Source of the DNA: Tubulanus polymorphus
Taxonomy: Eukaryota > Nemertea > Palaeonemertea > Tubulaniformes > Tubulanidae
DNA length: 64,000 nucleotides
Reading direction: 5' to 3'
NCBI RefSeq assembly: GCF_964204645.1
Contig: NC_134027.1
Location: 12,390,485-12,454,484, forward strand
Made by a program: the position numbers and the translations under genes. The first letter of the stretch is position 1; the number at the start of each line of letters is the position of its first letter. Under the pieces are notes generated by a model. The model did no database searches. It was not told where the DNA came from and was given only the letters and a program-made list of their open reading frames with translations. Below, in pieces: positions 20,580 to 33,832 of this stretch.

Positions 20580-23500
20580 GTAAGTCTCTCAACTAAGGTT
20601 CTTAAACAATTGTGACTCGAGTTCATTTGTCATTAATGCCTGGTGCAGACCGGCAACTTTTTCAAGCAACTCTCGAGCAACATATGAGTCAAAGAGAAAA
20701 AAAATCTCATCTGGGCTAACAGGAGAGAGAAATTGCTTGTTAACAAATTGATTTGCCCCAACTCGCCTAATATCGTACATGTTTGAAATTGGGCAGTGGG
20801 AAATCACTTGCATTCATCATTGAGAAATTGCTCATAGATCAATCTGAGTTGCTGTGTGTGGTTGCTGGAGACATCAAGTGACAAGTATTTCATCGACTAG
20901 CCAATGAGTGGGCGGATAATTATCATGTGATACTCATTATGGCGACTTCTGTGGAAGTGGCTTGGCCCTTAGAAAATGAGGATTTCTCATTGAAATGTGG
21001 GCCAAATGGCTGTGTCTTGTTTGATACGTCGTCTCCAGATCATTCTGCGCAGCCGGAAATTTGGAGTTCTTAGTGAACCGGCATTACACTTGACAATGTC
21101 CGACATGTAGCTGCCTGGATTCGTTATCCAAAGTGCTGCAGCATATTTCTACTGTTCAATGGTCGCAATTGGACAAATCACATAATACAAATGTTTCCCC
21201 TTGAAAATTGCTTCTCATCTCCTGTCATAGCAATCCTCTGAGTGGTCAAATTCTCAGAACAGCTTGCAGTTGTCGATTGAGCTAAGCTTATGTAATTCAT
21301 GTGCTACCTTGAAAAAAGTTTAAGTTTTTAAGTTATTTGTGTGCAGCAATTAATTTCAAATTCCTATATTCCTATTTTATTTTTGCTGTGTGTTTTTCCT
21401 CAAGATGTTTCATTACTCACATTACAAAATTATAGCAAATTTTCGAAAAATTCAAGCTACCGTTTGTCAAACATGCTTTCCATTTGACGTATTGATCGGT
21501 AATTTCATTAAAAATCAGTTGTTCTGTTTATATGCATCAGTTCATTCAGTAAGGATTTTGCATTCAGAAATAAATCATGAATTCACAAAAACTTGTTTTT
21601 GTTTTCATCTATAAGCGATTACCGTATTTATCGAGAATCGATTGCTTAATGCTGAAACACAGCTTCGGTGGCACGTAATGTGGCTCCGCCTACAGTGTTG
21701 TGTTATGCTAATGAATAGTTGATGACATCATAGCAATGTCTTGGAGCGTCTGCGGAGCGTTTTTTTTTTAGCATTACGCGAGTGTATGCCGAGTATACTA
21801 TTGCTGATAAATGAAAACAAAAGAAACTGTAGGAAAAATTGTTTTTTTCTGAAAGCAAAATCCTTACTGAACATATCGATCCTTAATAAAGGTAGATCAA
21901 CTGGTTATTACAGAATGAAATTAAAGGTTTCGCATGGAGAGCAATTTTTCCCAAAGATAGAAAAAAAGTACATTCACTTTGCGATTGGTGTCTGAAGGGC
22001 ACTAGAGTTTATTCATTGCTGGGCAAAAAATTTCCCTAAAATTTCGTGTTATCCATTTTACATTTCACTGGATCCCTTCTTCATGTCAAATTTTCATGAA
22101 AGGGTTCTTTTAGATAGAACGAAATAGTTTTTCTGACGTATATTAAATCGGCCAGAATGGCATTTAGCAGTTGGGTGTGTTGAAATGAAATACTGTACAG
22201 CCAACTTACACCCCACATTGGATGGTTTTCTGATGATAGATACGAAATGTGATTACAGTCGAGAATTGGATTCTGTAGATGCCATTGCATGCTCTCGACT
22301 CAGGAATCAAGAATCAGGGGAAAGGGTTTGATTTAAAATTAAATCTAAGGCTAAATTTATCATTCTGAAAACATTTACTCCACTTCATTATACAACTAGT
22401 AAACTGTATGGGGTTTGAGAAACATGCACCCTTTGATATCTTACACTTTTATTCTGCGCGCTTCTCTCTACTGTTTTTCTGTCAAGTCTGAAAAGCCTTT
22501 CTTATTATGGTTTGATGTTTGTAATTGTTTTACAGTCGATGTTGTGGCCTGTGATCATCCCAAAAGTAAGTGTTTCACGGTGAAACGCTGGCAACAGACA
22601 ACAAATAATATGTAACAAATAATTTAGATTAACGAATACAATTCGAGTTGTTCAAATGGAATAAAGGCAGACTATTTAGCAACAATACTTAGCATACGAT
22701 TAAATATTGCCAACAATTGCCATTAAGCCTCATAAAATCCACTGAAGGACTGCAGATGTTTGTAACTTACATCTTTCAAATGAATGAGGAAAGTTGTCAA
22801 AATCGTTTAAGGGTGCTTATCAATAAGTACACCTGTTGTTCGTAGCTTGCATACAACCATTAACTGCATTTAAATTGGTATATATTGCTTGTTGTCTGTA
22901 GTGTGCGTACACTTTCATCGCAGTCCTCAATCATCTGGACCGACGATATTGTGTATGTAGCATGATAATTTATAGCCTTACTTGAAGAAAATCATCGGAT
23001 TTGTAAAACCCATGTAATCGAACATTTCATCCATAAACAATTCCTGGAATGTAACTATCAAACTTCCATGCCAGGGATTTTTTAAATCTTTGCCTTGTTT
23101 GGAGTTGATATGAGTAATTGCTCCTGATTTTAAAGCCTCAATCATATCAGATAAGTGTTGTGTGCGCGTGCTGAATTTGAACTATAAGTTTTTAACAACT
23201 ATGTTAATAAGAAATTCAATCACTGATTCCCGTTGGTAGTAAATTCACGCAAATCTGTTCAGGCTCAAGAAAAAGGGTCCTATAGATAATCCTAACAACG
23301 GGACACATCTATTCTGATTTTATCACCAAATGAACAGATGATCTATCTGCACTTGCATGATACCAATAATGATGGCATAAAATGTCATCCGTAAGCATCA
23401 GGTCCATATGATTATGGTTTTAGCTAGAGTACTGTCATGAGTGATACATGTAATACCGTCACATATATAATATAGTGCTAATACAATATACCATAAACCG

Positions 23501-25145
23501 ACATAAACCATATCTCGTGCCATAAAAGCTGAATATATGGGGCTTACGCGCTTAGAGATGATATCTTTCAAGCCTCTTAAAGCCTGACTAACACTTTTTT
23601 GTACTATCGTATCCTTTGCTACTGGATTGATAGCATAGTATCTTATGTACGCAATTACAACTCAAATGACATTTACTAGATATTCGATGTCGAAATATTT
23701 GTCTGCTGGGAATGATTGTTTGCTATGTCCGAGCTTCCCGTATAGAGCGGTGAATATATCCAGTACATCGTACATATATGCTATTGAGATTAATCATTCG
23801 AAACCTGAGTAGAAACAACAATTGATTGAAATCGGCTTAAAATTTTTTGCGCAAAAGATCATTAATGGTTGATAATGGAGAAATTATCATCTGAATTTGT
23901 TGTTTAAACGATTGTCTTAATCCTTGGTAAGCTTTGCGAGATTAGTTCCATCTGGAATACATACATTTCATTAAAAGTCAACAGGAATGAAAGGGGAATA
24001 AATTGTTTTCGATTGTTGTCGCCGGGTTTTTCTTATTTTTTTTGGATAGATTTTGAATAATAGGTTGATTTAATAATCTGCACGAATATAGTTTCAATGC
24101 CTGCGATGATGACAAGCTCTTCGGGTATTATGTGGCGTGTATTACAGAAATCCAATTTGAATCCGTGGTATTGAAGCAGGTGCTTAACAGTAATAACCGC
24201 TTCTGTCGTGTGTCAATATAAAACCAATAACTTACTAAAAATAGACTTCGCTCTCTCTTATCCGAATAAGTGCGTCCTTCTCAGTGTGTATTAACTCTGA
24301 TGGGTTGTATTTTGCAAATCAGTGTGAGTCTATTCAGTTGTTGCAGCAGGCTCGTATTTAGGGGGGTCTAAACAAAGGCAGATGAAGGTCTGTCCTGATA
24401 CCGACGTAAAAAATTCACACATTGTTGGCACAATTTGTTCGTTCTGAAATGTATGCTTCTGCGCTGAACTTCGATTCTGGGCCAAATTGCATGGCCAATA
24501 ATTTCTGCGGACCCGGAAATTTGATGAACCGTAAGAATTTCATCCGTGTTCACCCTCAATATATCCCAAGCAGTCAGATTGCTTCTTTTGCATCTTATTT
24601 CCTAAAATTCTGTGGGGCAGTTCCCAGGACCCCCGACTTAAATTACCTGCTTTTCGCTTGTGAACTTTATAAAAGTTGTGTTTTCACGAAAATTGAACCC
24701 CCGAAGACAGGGTTCACTATGGGCGCGAGTGGATTTTCCAAGATTTACACTATGCTTTATTTCACTTCGTAAATGCATCATAGAAAGCCCTAGTCCCCTA
24801 CCCCTAAAAATTCTAATTGAATTCCTGATAACATTTCATTTTGATCATCATTCTGATTGAAAAACGAATCAATTTTCTTGAATAAAGGTGTGTTTTTCTA
24901 TTTATATTGTTAAATAGCTACGCCTGGTATACTGTTTTTAGATATTGATTATCACCTTTGCAATCAACAAGAATCGTAAATCAATTTAATCAATGAAATA
25001 TGTTATCTAGAGCTATAGGTGTGTCTATGCTAGCGTTGTCAAGCACCGGTACTCCCTCTGCTATATTTACTGATATGAGGCTTTTACTTGAATTAACCCT
25101 AAAGATGCAAACAGCCACAGATGGTGTTTTGCCAACCACGGAGGC
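20580..25145 (+). other. GRIPAP1 long intron, left part: no gene seen
   Basis: This is AT-rich intronic sequence without a supported exon or RNA gene. Short open frames have no recognisable domains. A segment near 20640-21240 has loosely inverted TCTCATCT-type blocks, but no ends could be defined. Confidence 0.6.
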
Positions 25146-25148
25146 TAA

Positions 25149-25940
25149 AGGCTGGCTTATGTCGACAAGCAAAGCGACGCCTACAGACTCCCACCGACGC
25201 AACTGAGAGCAACTGCGATCGCAGCCTAGCTTATGTCGACTGCGCCCCGATTCGCAGTAACTGAGGCCGACTAGCGGGATACGAGATCCTCCTTGTTGCT
25301 TCCATGCTTATGTCGGTTACGATTACTGGCAAATGCAACGGCTCAAATGGTCACGTGATAAGCACTTCGAGAATAAATTTGAATTATTTTGAATTATTGG
25401 GAAATATATTTCTATTAGAAAAGCTATTTCTTTAGGATCTTTATCTTTCTGATACTGTTTTGATTACAATGTGCTAGCGACATTATATAAAGATGGTCGC
25501 TTACACCATAGTTCTACTAATTTCATTTCTAGATCTTCGGTCCGGTCATCTGCCATGCTGAAGGTTTGTTTTACGTCTTGAACTACTTGAATTTGAAAGT
25601 TTATGACTAATTACGAATGACGCTAACTAGCGGTCATAATTTGTACTATGTATATGCGGTCTCTTATTGGCTGGAACCCCTGCGATCAGTTCCGTCGCGT
25701 CGCAGATGAGCTTATGTCGGTTGATCGAAAGCAACTGTCCGCCTACCGTAAGCCGGAGTAGAACATGGGCAACTGGCCGGATACGGCTTGCGACAAGTCG
25801 GTAGGCTTCGGGTTGCCGTCACAAGCCGGCTCATGTCGAACCGATAGAGCAGCAACTGGCGGCCTCTCTTAGGCTGCTAGTTGCCGCTTATCGGCGATAA
25901 ACCTAGTTGCGTTGCGTTGCTTGTCGACATAAGCCAGCCT
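25149..25940. mobile_element. 792-bp Harbinger-like MITE with 24-bp perfect terminal repeats
   Basis: The first 24 bases (AGGCTGGCTTATGTCGACAA plus GCAA) are the exact reverse complement of the last 24. A TAA flanks both sides (25146-25148 and 25941-25943). TAA duplication is typical of PIF/Harbinger elements (TWA targets). Both arms hold GC-rich modules with GCAACTG, CTTATGTCG and GTAGGC repeated in both orientations, separated by an AT-rich centre (25360-25660). There is no transposase frame. Confidence 0.85.
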
Positions 25941-26435
25941 TAAGATGATCTAGTACCAATCCATAATCATTGGTGAGCCCTCAACATAGCTCTCCTATTT
26001 GATTGAAGCAAATTATTTCAAGACTTTTTTGTTATAAGTAAGGGAGAATTTCAAAAGTCAACATTTTCTCAAAGCAAATAATCTTCAGATGAGAAGGAGG
26101 GTTAAAGTCATGTAGACGGATTTCAAAATTGGGTGTGTTGAATAAATTACATCAATATTCTTTAGGCCTATGTCTGTCCTTTCAGTTCGTATATTATTGT
26201 TATTAATAAATGATTAGCATATGTTGCGTGCATAGATCTTCAACTTTAAGGCATTTTAGCCCACTTAGGGCTTCACTTTTCAGCAAAACAAAGGATTTTC
26301 CAATGGGGTACCTGCTGTACAACTGAGGCAATTGTGGATTCCATGTATGGCAGGCGAGGATCCACCAGAAGTCGCTAGTAGATAGTTGGCCATCCATATT
26401 GATTTCATTTAAATTTAATCTGAATGAATTTTTCT

Positions 26436-26466
26436 CTTAAGCTGTGTTCACAGGACACAGCTTAAG
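26436..26466. repeat. Perfect 12-bp stem hairpin
   Basis: CTTAAGCTGTGT, a 7-base loop TCACAGG, and ACACAGCTTAAG form an exact inverted repeat. The sequence after it (AGTCTAAAATAGGTCCGGTC, to about 26530) resembles the inverse of 30400-30590, so it is probably one end of a decayed repeat. Confidence 0.75.
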
Positions 26467-27352
26467 ACCAGTCTAAAATAGGTCCGGTCCAAATCCGAAT
26501 GTCTGTTCGCACACATTTTGCTGAATTGGCTATGGATTGTTATGACTGGGCCCGCAAGATGTTTCTGTTATATCTAATGTGAGATTTATGAGTCCCTGGC
26601 AGTCTTTTTGAAAAATTTTGATGATAGCAGTTTATCATATATCTGGACACATCAATCTATGATAGAATTTAGGTAATATTCCATACAATTAAAAAGGATA
26701 TATACTCAGTGAGCAATGCATGCTGAGATTTTAAATTAAAATATAGCTGCAAAGCAGCGATGACGGGTTTTCTGTAAAGCCATTCAGAATGATGGGAATT
26801 GTAGTAAATTGAAATATCGATACATAGAATAAAATGCATTGACAGATTCGAACCTAATATGCAACCACTGTGTAAACGTCAAATATGATTCAGCTTTGAA
26901 ACCGAACATACGTGGACGTACAATCACAAATATTAATATATTTGACCAGGCACTTATTTTGGCATTCAAACATCATGATACTGTATTATCACCATCCTTA
27001 AAAATGGATCTGTCCTATTAAGAACTGATCTTAAGCACCTGCTGAGCCGATAGATTGAGTGAATTCACAGATAAGAACGTATTATGATTTAGAATAGATT
27101 AGATTTAAGAAGTTAATGTTTTTATTGAAATATTTGAATAAATACATATATTGTAGTGTAGATTCAATCAATAAATTATGAATTTATTTGGTCTGGGTTT
27201 CCGGCTGATGTTGATTTTGGCTTTTATGGATTACAAATTCTACAGTGATAAACAATTGATACCTGCAACATGTGTGTAAATCAAACCTATTCCACTAGTT
27301 GCGTAAGTTTCCTAATAAACGGGAGAGTCACTCTTGATCTGAGTTATTAGAA

Positions 27353-27905
27353 CTAGGGGTCCAGGGACACCATGCCCACTTGGGAAGTGGTTCCAAATGC
27401 TCAACAATCTAACAATTCAGGTATCAAAGGTATAAAACATCCCTTTTCAAAGAATACCCATCACAAATTGCAATGAGAAATGGCAAACTCAGAATTCGGG
27501 CCAAAATTGACATTTTTGGGCACTAAAAAAGGTCATAGGACGGCCATCTTGAGTCCGTATCCCAATTTTTGTTATGCTGATGGGCCCAGGGGCATTCACA
27601 TATATCGGAAAGATCAAGGTAATTGATCAAAGCATCTTCAAAATTTCCCTCAAAAAGTTCAAAAATGTGTAAAAAGTGTTGATTTTGGCGAACAACAATG
27701 GCTGCCAGTCGGCCATCTTGATTCTGACAGGGCCAGTTTTTGAGCTGAAGATGTGTCTAGGGTAGATACATGTGAAACCCAAATATCAAGACATTACATT
27801 GAAGCGTCTTCAAAACTTCCTAAAATAACTGATTTCCGTCTACGGACGGACGACGGACGAAAAGTGAACGCAATAGCCCGCTGGGACTAAAGTCCCAAGT
27901 GGGCT
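27353..27905 (-). mobile_element. Family 1 Helentron-like element, full length without core repeats
   Basis: On the minus strand this reads from AGCCCACTTGGGACTTTAGT, CCCAGCGGGCT, through the GTCCGTCC stretch and the shared 5' body. It then goes directly to CACTTCCCAAGTGGGCATGG, TGTCCCTGGACCC and CTAG. In that orientation both flanking bases are T. The 11-bp subterminal pair GCCCACTTGGG / CCCAAGTGGGC is exact. Compared with 1-1305 and 12658-14924 it lacks the ~153-bp core array, so core number varies from none to about five. Confidence 0.78.
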
Positions 27906-28055
27906 AAAAATAATGTTCATTTAGTCATAGAAATTCATTGCCTTTTTGGAGTTTCTGTAATAATATTTGTTCTGCCCTAATTTTTATTACTGTATGAACC
28001 AATGATATGCTTTGTAAATATGATGTAATAAAATAAATTTGAATTAAATTTGAAC

Positions 28056-28934
28056 ATGAGAATCAAGCATAACTTGTGTTTTTTCAACTTGTCTTACTTG
28101 TCTTTTGTTAACAGTTCCAGAGTTTCAATTACAATCAAATCCAAATTGGCTAAAAAGTACATAGGACTAAATGAAATGAACGGTTAGTTACTGCAAACCT
28201 ATTCCAGTGTTATGTCGATCGTGTTGAATCACTTTCCTTGAGTTGAAAGAATCAGATCTTCTATGGTACAACATCGGTCGAAGTGAGATATCTTGGTGTT
28301 GACTGTCCTTGACCATCTAACTTCATGCGTTTGACATTGGAATTTAGCATCATACCCATTTGAACTGCAAAATATTCATACAACATGAAAACCTACAGTA
28401 CATGTATACAGTATTAATCAAACTTTCACCGATGTTGGATATTTGAATGGACATTAGGTTTATTTCAGTACTCTAAAGCAGGAAATAATAAGCCCAATCA
28501 ATAGGCCCTATTCCCATTGGAACAATTATATAATGCGTACAGCTGTACCGTACACTTATCAGTCAAGAATGGAGAAATCGGTATACCAAACCTACGAACA
28601 GCAAAATGTACAGGCCTACAATGATTTCTGGTAATACAAGCCGTGACCACATGAACGTTTTGGTTTGACTATTAATGTCAGCAGGTCAGAGAAGGCCTGG
28701 CCAAACTTAATCACATGGCTCAAATCAATTAGCCTTTCTGCGTGTGAATATTTCACTGTATTGTTTTAAAAATAGGCCTATCGAGTGAATTAGTACATAG
28801 ACTGAATTAGACTTTAGGCTAGTCCTGACCAAATCCTATCCATATTATAATGGCACCAGTTATAGTAACATCACTGTAGGGCCGACGAGAGGGAAAAAGT
28901 TGTGTTTGTAGTACATAGGCATGGTAGGCTTGTC
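28056..28934 (+). other. GRIPAP1 intron, nothing recognised
   Basis: This is AT-rich DNA after a probable retroposon tail near 28020-28055 (GTAATAAAATAAATTTGAAT). No exon compatible with phase 1 on both sides was found. Confidence 0.4.
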
Positions 28935-29430
28935 GTACTCACTTAATACTTAAAACGCTGTTGTTACCTGTACGTGACTGTACGGTGATTTCTACAGGTT
29001 AGCCATATGTGAGTACGTTGACGCTCAGACTTGCAATATTGGGATTCGAAACCAAACGAAAAAAAAATCCAGTAGTAGTCCAGTGATTTACCCACTGTAC
29101 CACAGAACGTAACTGGTGGGTGGATGAAATTTGATTTACAAATAGCCTAGCCTCACCTAACCCAAACTCTATTCTTTTACGCATGCGCGTTTGCAGATTA
29201 TAGGAACTCACGTACAGCGTTTTTAGGGAACTCACGTAAGGTTAACCTGTGGATATCACCGTACAGTCACGTACGCGTTACAGTTTCGTACTTAAAATGG
29301 TATTGGCTACTAGGAACTCACGTATGGCATTATAGACTTAGTAGGGACCTCACGTACGCGGTTAACCTGTGGAGATCACCGTACAGTCACGTGCGGTTAA
29401 CAACTACGTACTTAAAATGGTATTGGCTTC
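28935..29430. repeat. Inverted and tandem CACGTAC-rich repeat cluster
   Basis: A unit containing AACCTGTGGATATCACCGTA, CAGTCACGTACG and GTACTTAAAATGGTATTGGC occurs twice directly (about 29220-29310 and 29330-29430) and once in inverse orientation (28935-29020). TCACGTAC motifs recur throughout. It may be a decayed inverted-repeat element; ends were not resolved. Confidence 0.6.
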
Positions 29431-30394
29431 TATATAATAGGCCTATAGACAAATAAATACCGGTAGGCTTTCTTATAATCTTAGCTTCCACACTTCACAA
29501 CCGAACCAACTGACCAACCAGTATATTTAGTCCCAGTACGCACCAACCGGCACAGGCCTAACACTGTTTGTCAACTGTGTGTACCGTGTACCGTTGTAGG
29601 CTATCGATAATCACCTGATACTTTTCTGTCGTTTGTTTTCTCTCTGAGACAAAGACGAACGTAATTCTAGTAGCCTTCCGCGAATCAACGACCTTGATTT
29701 AAACTTGATCAATTCAAAGTCTGTTTATTGATGCTTTTGGTTACATGAACTGATCAGCAATATACTTAAATAAAATAACCGGAATAACAAGAAATCAAAA
29801 ATATTAAAGAGGTAACAAACAAATGCCCGTAAACCTGTCAGACACGCGAACGCCGGACTCGTAAACTCTTGGACTCGGACCCGCTGAGCAATAAATTCAT
29901 AAAATTGACTTTGAAATTGATTGTGGAGAAGAGAGGGAATTATTCGATAGCTCTTCCTCGAAAAGAAGAGAGAAATATCGGTAAGAAAACACAACATGGC
30001 TACTAATTGAATGGAGCCAAATTTCCGATGTTTACGGCTCGACAGTGCCTTTATGACGTGGATTTATCAAAATTCCCATGCAGTATCTGGAGATTGAAGT
30101 GAGCTGAAGGATATCATACGGATTGTATCGGCGACAGCGGTAAGGTAAGGAAGCCTTTACACTTTTAACAAAAACTATGTGGAAAAGGGAAAAAAAAAAT
30201 AATAATAATCACGCGAATTTCAATAGGGTTTTCTGTGAAGAAACAGAAAACCCTAATAATAATCCCTCAGCATAAACATTAACTTTTAGGCAATACAGAA
30301 ATCATATGAAATATAAAAACTATATTAATCAGCTTGACAACGAATTGGTGACAAGTTTAATACAATTGAATTCATACCGCAAGAGTACGATTTA

Positions 30395-30590
30395 GACTTG
30401 ACCTGGTACCAGTTTCTGTCCACACGCACAGATTTAGTCCATTCCAAAATTTGAACCGGACCCAAATTTGACAGGTCTAAAATGGACCGGACCAATTTGG
30501 AATGTAATTTTTCCTTGTGTGAACACTTGGTCTGGTATAGATTGGACCGGACCAATTTTAGATCAGTCTGAATTACATTGCGTGAAGGCT
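30395..30590. repeat. GGTCCGGTCC-type dispersed repeat
   Basis: The segment repeats GACCGGACCAATTT and GAACCGGACCCAAATTTG blocks within itself and matches 26466-26530 in inverse orientation. The style is close to the GGCCAAATTTGG-rich TA-target MITEs but the termini differ. The open frame on the minus strand here is not a gene. Confidence 0.5.
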
Positions 30591-31562
30591 TATAATGAAT
30601 CCATTATTTATGATAACTATACCGATGTCCGAGTAGAAGAATGAAAGTATTGTATATTTGGTGGGTGCTGTGATAATGTATGGATTCGGGAGTCTAAAAA
30701 TCCAGTTCGAAGTTCATTCAGGATGAAATCATTTTGACAACTGAGGACCTACTGCTCATCACGCCATTTGGTGGGATAGCTGGTTATGTGGATTGACTCC
30801 CCATTGATTCCATTACGGTTTGTAGTTTATTTTTTGCGATGTTCTACTATCTAGTTTATTCAATTTATACATCTGCTTTACTAATCAATTAATTATACTT
30901 CAATGAATGTGACGAAAAATTTGAGTTTTTTCTTTCATTTTCATGAATGTGATGTATGCGGGTATAATTGCCTTCAAGAATTTACCCCTTACAAATATTC
31001 AAGCCCTCCACAAGAACTCCCATGATTCCTCAAAATCATGAGTGCTCATTTTCAACCTGCTCATGAAGAGCTCTAATCACATGTAAAGAGTTCAATGATT
31101 GCTTGTGAAGAACTCTGATTTTTGATGGAGAACTAACAGATTTTTACTGTTATGGCGATGCCTTACAAATACACTAGGAATTCAATATTGTTTGTTCCTT
31201 ATTGACATTAACCATTATCATGAAAAACATGTCAGTGGTCTTGTCATTGCAGCTGATGTGTAGGTGTTCAGTTAAAATGTCATATTACTCACATTTCTCA
31301 GTAATTTAATAGCTGATACGTCAGCATTATTAGCGCCTTACCGGATCATCGTCGATCCAATACATCATGGTGCAAAGAATATTACAAAGGTCGTTAGCTC
31401 ATTTAAAAATTGAATTCAGAAATATAGCAGCAAAAAAGTGATAACAAGTTTTCTGCCTAGTAGCATCATTGACTCAAACTTTAAGGATAAATACAGAAAT
31501 GATATGTATCATTATATATGACCCTAAGAATTGCCTTCTAAATCACAGGGTTCAAACAGGTT

Positions 31563-31857
31563 TTAACCCTTTCAGTGCTTCTATACCGCATGGCGGTGTA
31601 TAAATTGATGGACTCTGCAAGTACATTGCATCATGGTGTATTGATGTGATTAGTAATTAATTTTATCTCTACTGAAACGGAAATCTGTGAAATATTAAAT
31701 GAATGATAAATTCGTGAAATAGTATCTAATGATACACTGCTCTGGGATGTAGACCCACTAGAGCAGTATGCCCCTGAGACTGAGGTTGAATTATTTCGAA
31801 ATTTTTCGAATCATCTCCAGCACTTCTGGGTATTAATTAGATATTAGAAATGATTAA
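31563..31857. mobile_element. piggyBac-like MITE, copy 1
   Basis: It starts TTTAACCCTTTCAGTGCTTC and ends TCTCCAGCACTTCTGGGTAT, TAATTAGATATTAGAAATGA and TTAA. Along its length it matches the copy at 63411-63694, including the CATGGCGGTGTATAAATT, TTTTATCTCTA and ATCATCTCCAGCACTTCTGG segments. A TTAA target and CCCTTT end suggest a piggyBac origin. Confidence 0.65.
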
Positions 31858-33677
31858 AGTATTACTCAATAAAATTTCAATCTGAATTGGTGTGTAGCGG
31901 ATTCAAACCCTAGACAACGGTGTCTAATTTGTCAGAGCGGAAGCAAAATTGAATTTGATTGGGATGTGAACATGATAGTTGATTGAGTGATTTAGTATTT
32001 AGGATTTAGTATTCGAAAAAATCGAATGAAGGCAAAGGCCTATGTACTTAACATTGAAATTGTGCTTAACCCTTCAAGTGCCAGGCAACTATACATTTAC
32101 TACCCCTCGACCCCAGCCATTGTCCCAATAAATTAGCCCAATTGAGGGTTCCCTTTGACAATGTATACCAACTTATGTGGTATAGAGCGAAGGTGCCTAA
32201 GAAAAAGTTCTAGCTAAATGTATAACCTATTCAGAGAAACTTTTTAGAACTTATGCCGTTTTCATCTTTTAATTCCATTATCAGTAGGCTGATCAAAACG
32301 CTGAATATATGAAGATATTTTCAATTTTCTAAATCAATTTTCTACTGACAAAACATGAAAAGTGACCCTGACTTTTCTCAGAGTTAGTCGCAAGCTACAG
32401 GTCTGACAAGGGTGGAGGTTTCAACAAACGATAGACTGCAAAAATATTTGTGATATACAAAATGTGATATTTTAACAATGCACCTATTACAATTATATTA
32501 ATATCTATTATAAAGACTGGTAAGGGATGATAAGGGTTCCTAGTTCTTCAAGGCTAAGAAACCTGTAACTCAAACGAACGAATATTCAGTATCATACGAC
32601 ATTTGACCAGTATAGATAATTTTGTTAGACGATTCGGTAGATTTAACTGAGGAGTATGCTGAATGCATTATACACTTCATTGTAAGCTCAATACAATCAT
32701 ATTCATTCTACCAGTACTGAGTTACATATAACTGAGTAAGACCTACGAGCAATTATCAATTGCTCGTAGGTAAGACGTAACTGGTATCGTGATACAAATA
32801 TCGTAAAACCAAGATATTGTAATACTGATATACAATACAGATTTAATCTGAAAAATGCAACACAGGTTTGACAGATTTGTTAAGTAAATTTAGAAATAGA
32901 TAAAATTATCATTTTGCCAAATATGACTGCTGGCTTTAATCATTTTAATTGCAATAGCAATTGATCAAAGCAAATTTTTTAAAAAAAAAGGTTGCGAAAA
33001 AAATCTGGATCCAAATTCTTAAGTGCTTGCCAAGGTGCTAAGCCCATCTCTGTAGATACTGAAAACAATACTGACGTGCAATGTAACCTATACCGAGCAT
33101 TAATAAATCAGTTAAAACCATTGGATTGTTCATTGCAATGCTACTGTCTGATTCTCAAGGGAAATTTTTTTTTTTAAGTGTACTTAAATAAGTATTCTGT
33201 GAATTTCTCTACAATGTTTGAATCATAGAATATTCAAATCAATATTATTTAGATTATATACATAATTTATTTTCTGACCTTTCGATCAAATTGCAGTCTT
33301 CAGTGCAAATATTTTGTGATTTCTAAATGAGATAAACTTAGAAATGTATTCAGAAATTACTTAGATAATGGAGAGGAACATTGGTGGTCATTTCATTTTA
33401 GATAAAGTTTTTGATGTTACTTATAAAGTATTTTTGCGAACCCTTTTTGTCACTGTTTCAAGTAATCATGCTGTGAAGTTTTGAGGCCAGTTTTGTGGAC
33501 ATGTTAAAACTATTGAATCACTCGAGTTCATCTCAGGCAAAATTTAAGAACTGGTCCCTGAAACTCACCACTGATACCTTTTATTGAATCTAACATAATT
33601 CTCTCTCATATGAACTCTTTTCGATAGATTTAAAAAGCAATTCTCAGCACATATATGGTATGCTTTTGTAATTCTAG
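31858..33677 (+). other. GRIPAP1 intron before exon k, nothing coding recognised
   Basis: Apart from the small hairpin at 32742-32770, this is AT-rich sequence without defined repeats. A TTAACCCTTCAAGTGCC near 32070 may be a worn piggyBac-like end. Confidence 0.4.
32742..32770. repeat. Perfect 13-bp stem hairpin between TAAGAC repeats
   Basis: CCTACGAGCAATT, loop ATC, AATTGCTCGTAGG is an exact inverted repeat. TAAGAC occurs at both edges (32737-32742 and 32771-32776). No larger element is visible around it. Confidence 0.8.
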
Positions 33678-33832
33678 ATAATCATCCGCAGTCGCCATCT
33701 CAAGAGAAAATTACGTTGAAACGAGTAATGGATTTTGTGAAAGATAAAGGGGATGAGAATTTGAAAGAGATGAACCGAAAGCTACAGCGTATGCTCGAGG
33801 AGACGCTTACAAAAAACATGCATTTAGAAAAA
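33678..33832 (+). CDS. GRIPAP1: GRIPAP1 exon k
   Basis: The acceptor is TAATTCTAG and the donor is GAAAAA|GTAAGT. The exon is 155 bp, phase 1 to 0. It completes ...SRID from the previous exon, then reads [20 protein letters not shown] and [20 protein letters not shown] ending in LTKNMHLEK. This is the signature C-terminal block of GRASP-1. It is separated from exon j by 13.1 kb. Confidence 0.96.

Noticed and set aside
25533-25563. Possible 31-bp GRIPAP1 exon (CATTTCTAG | ATCTTCGG...CTGAAG | GTTTGT)
   Set aside because: Entered from exon j it hits a TGA after nine codons, and its length does not fit the phase into exon k. It also lies inside the Harbinger-like element 25149-25940. Direct j-to-k joining rebuilds the conserved ...MESRID sequence.
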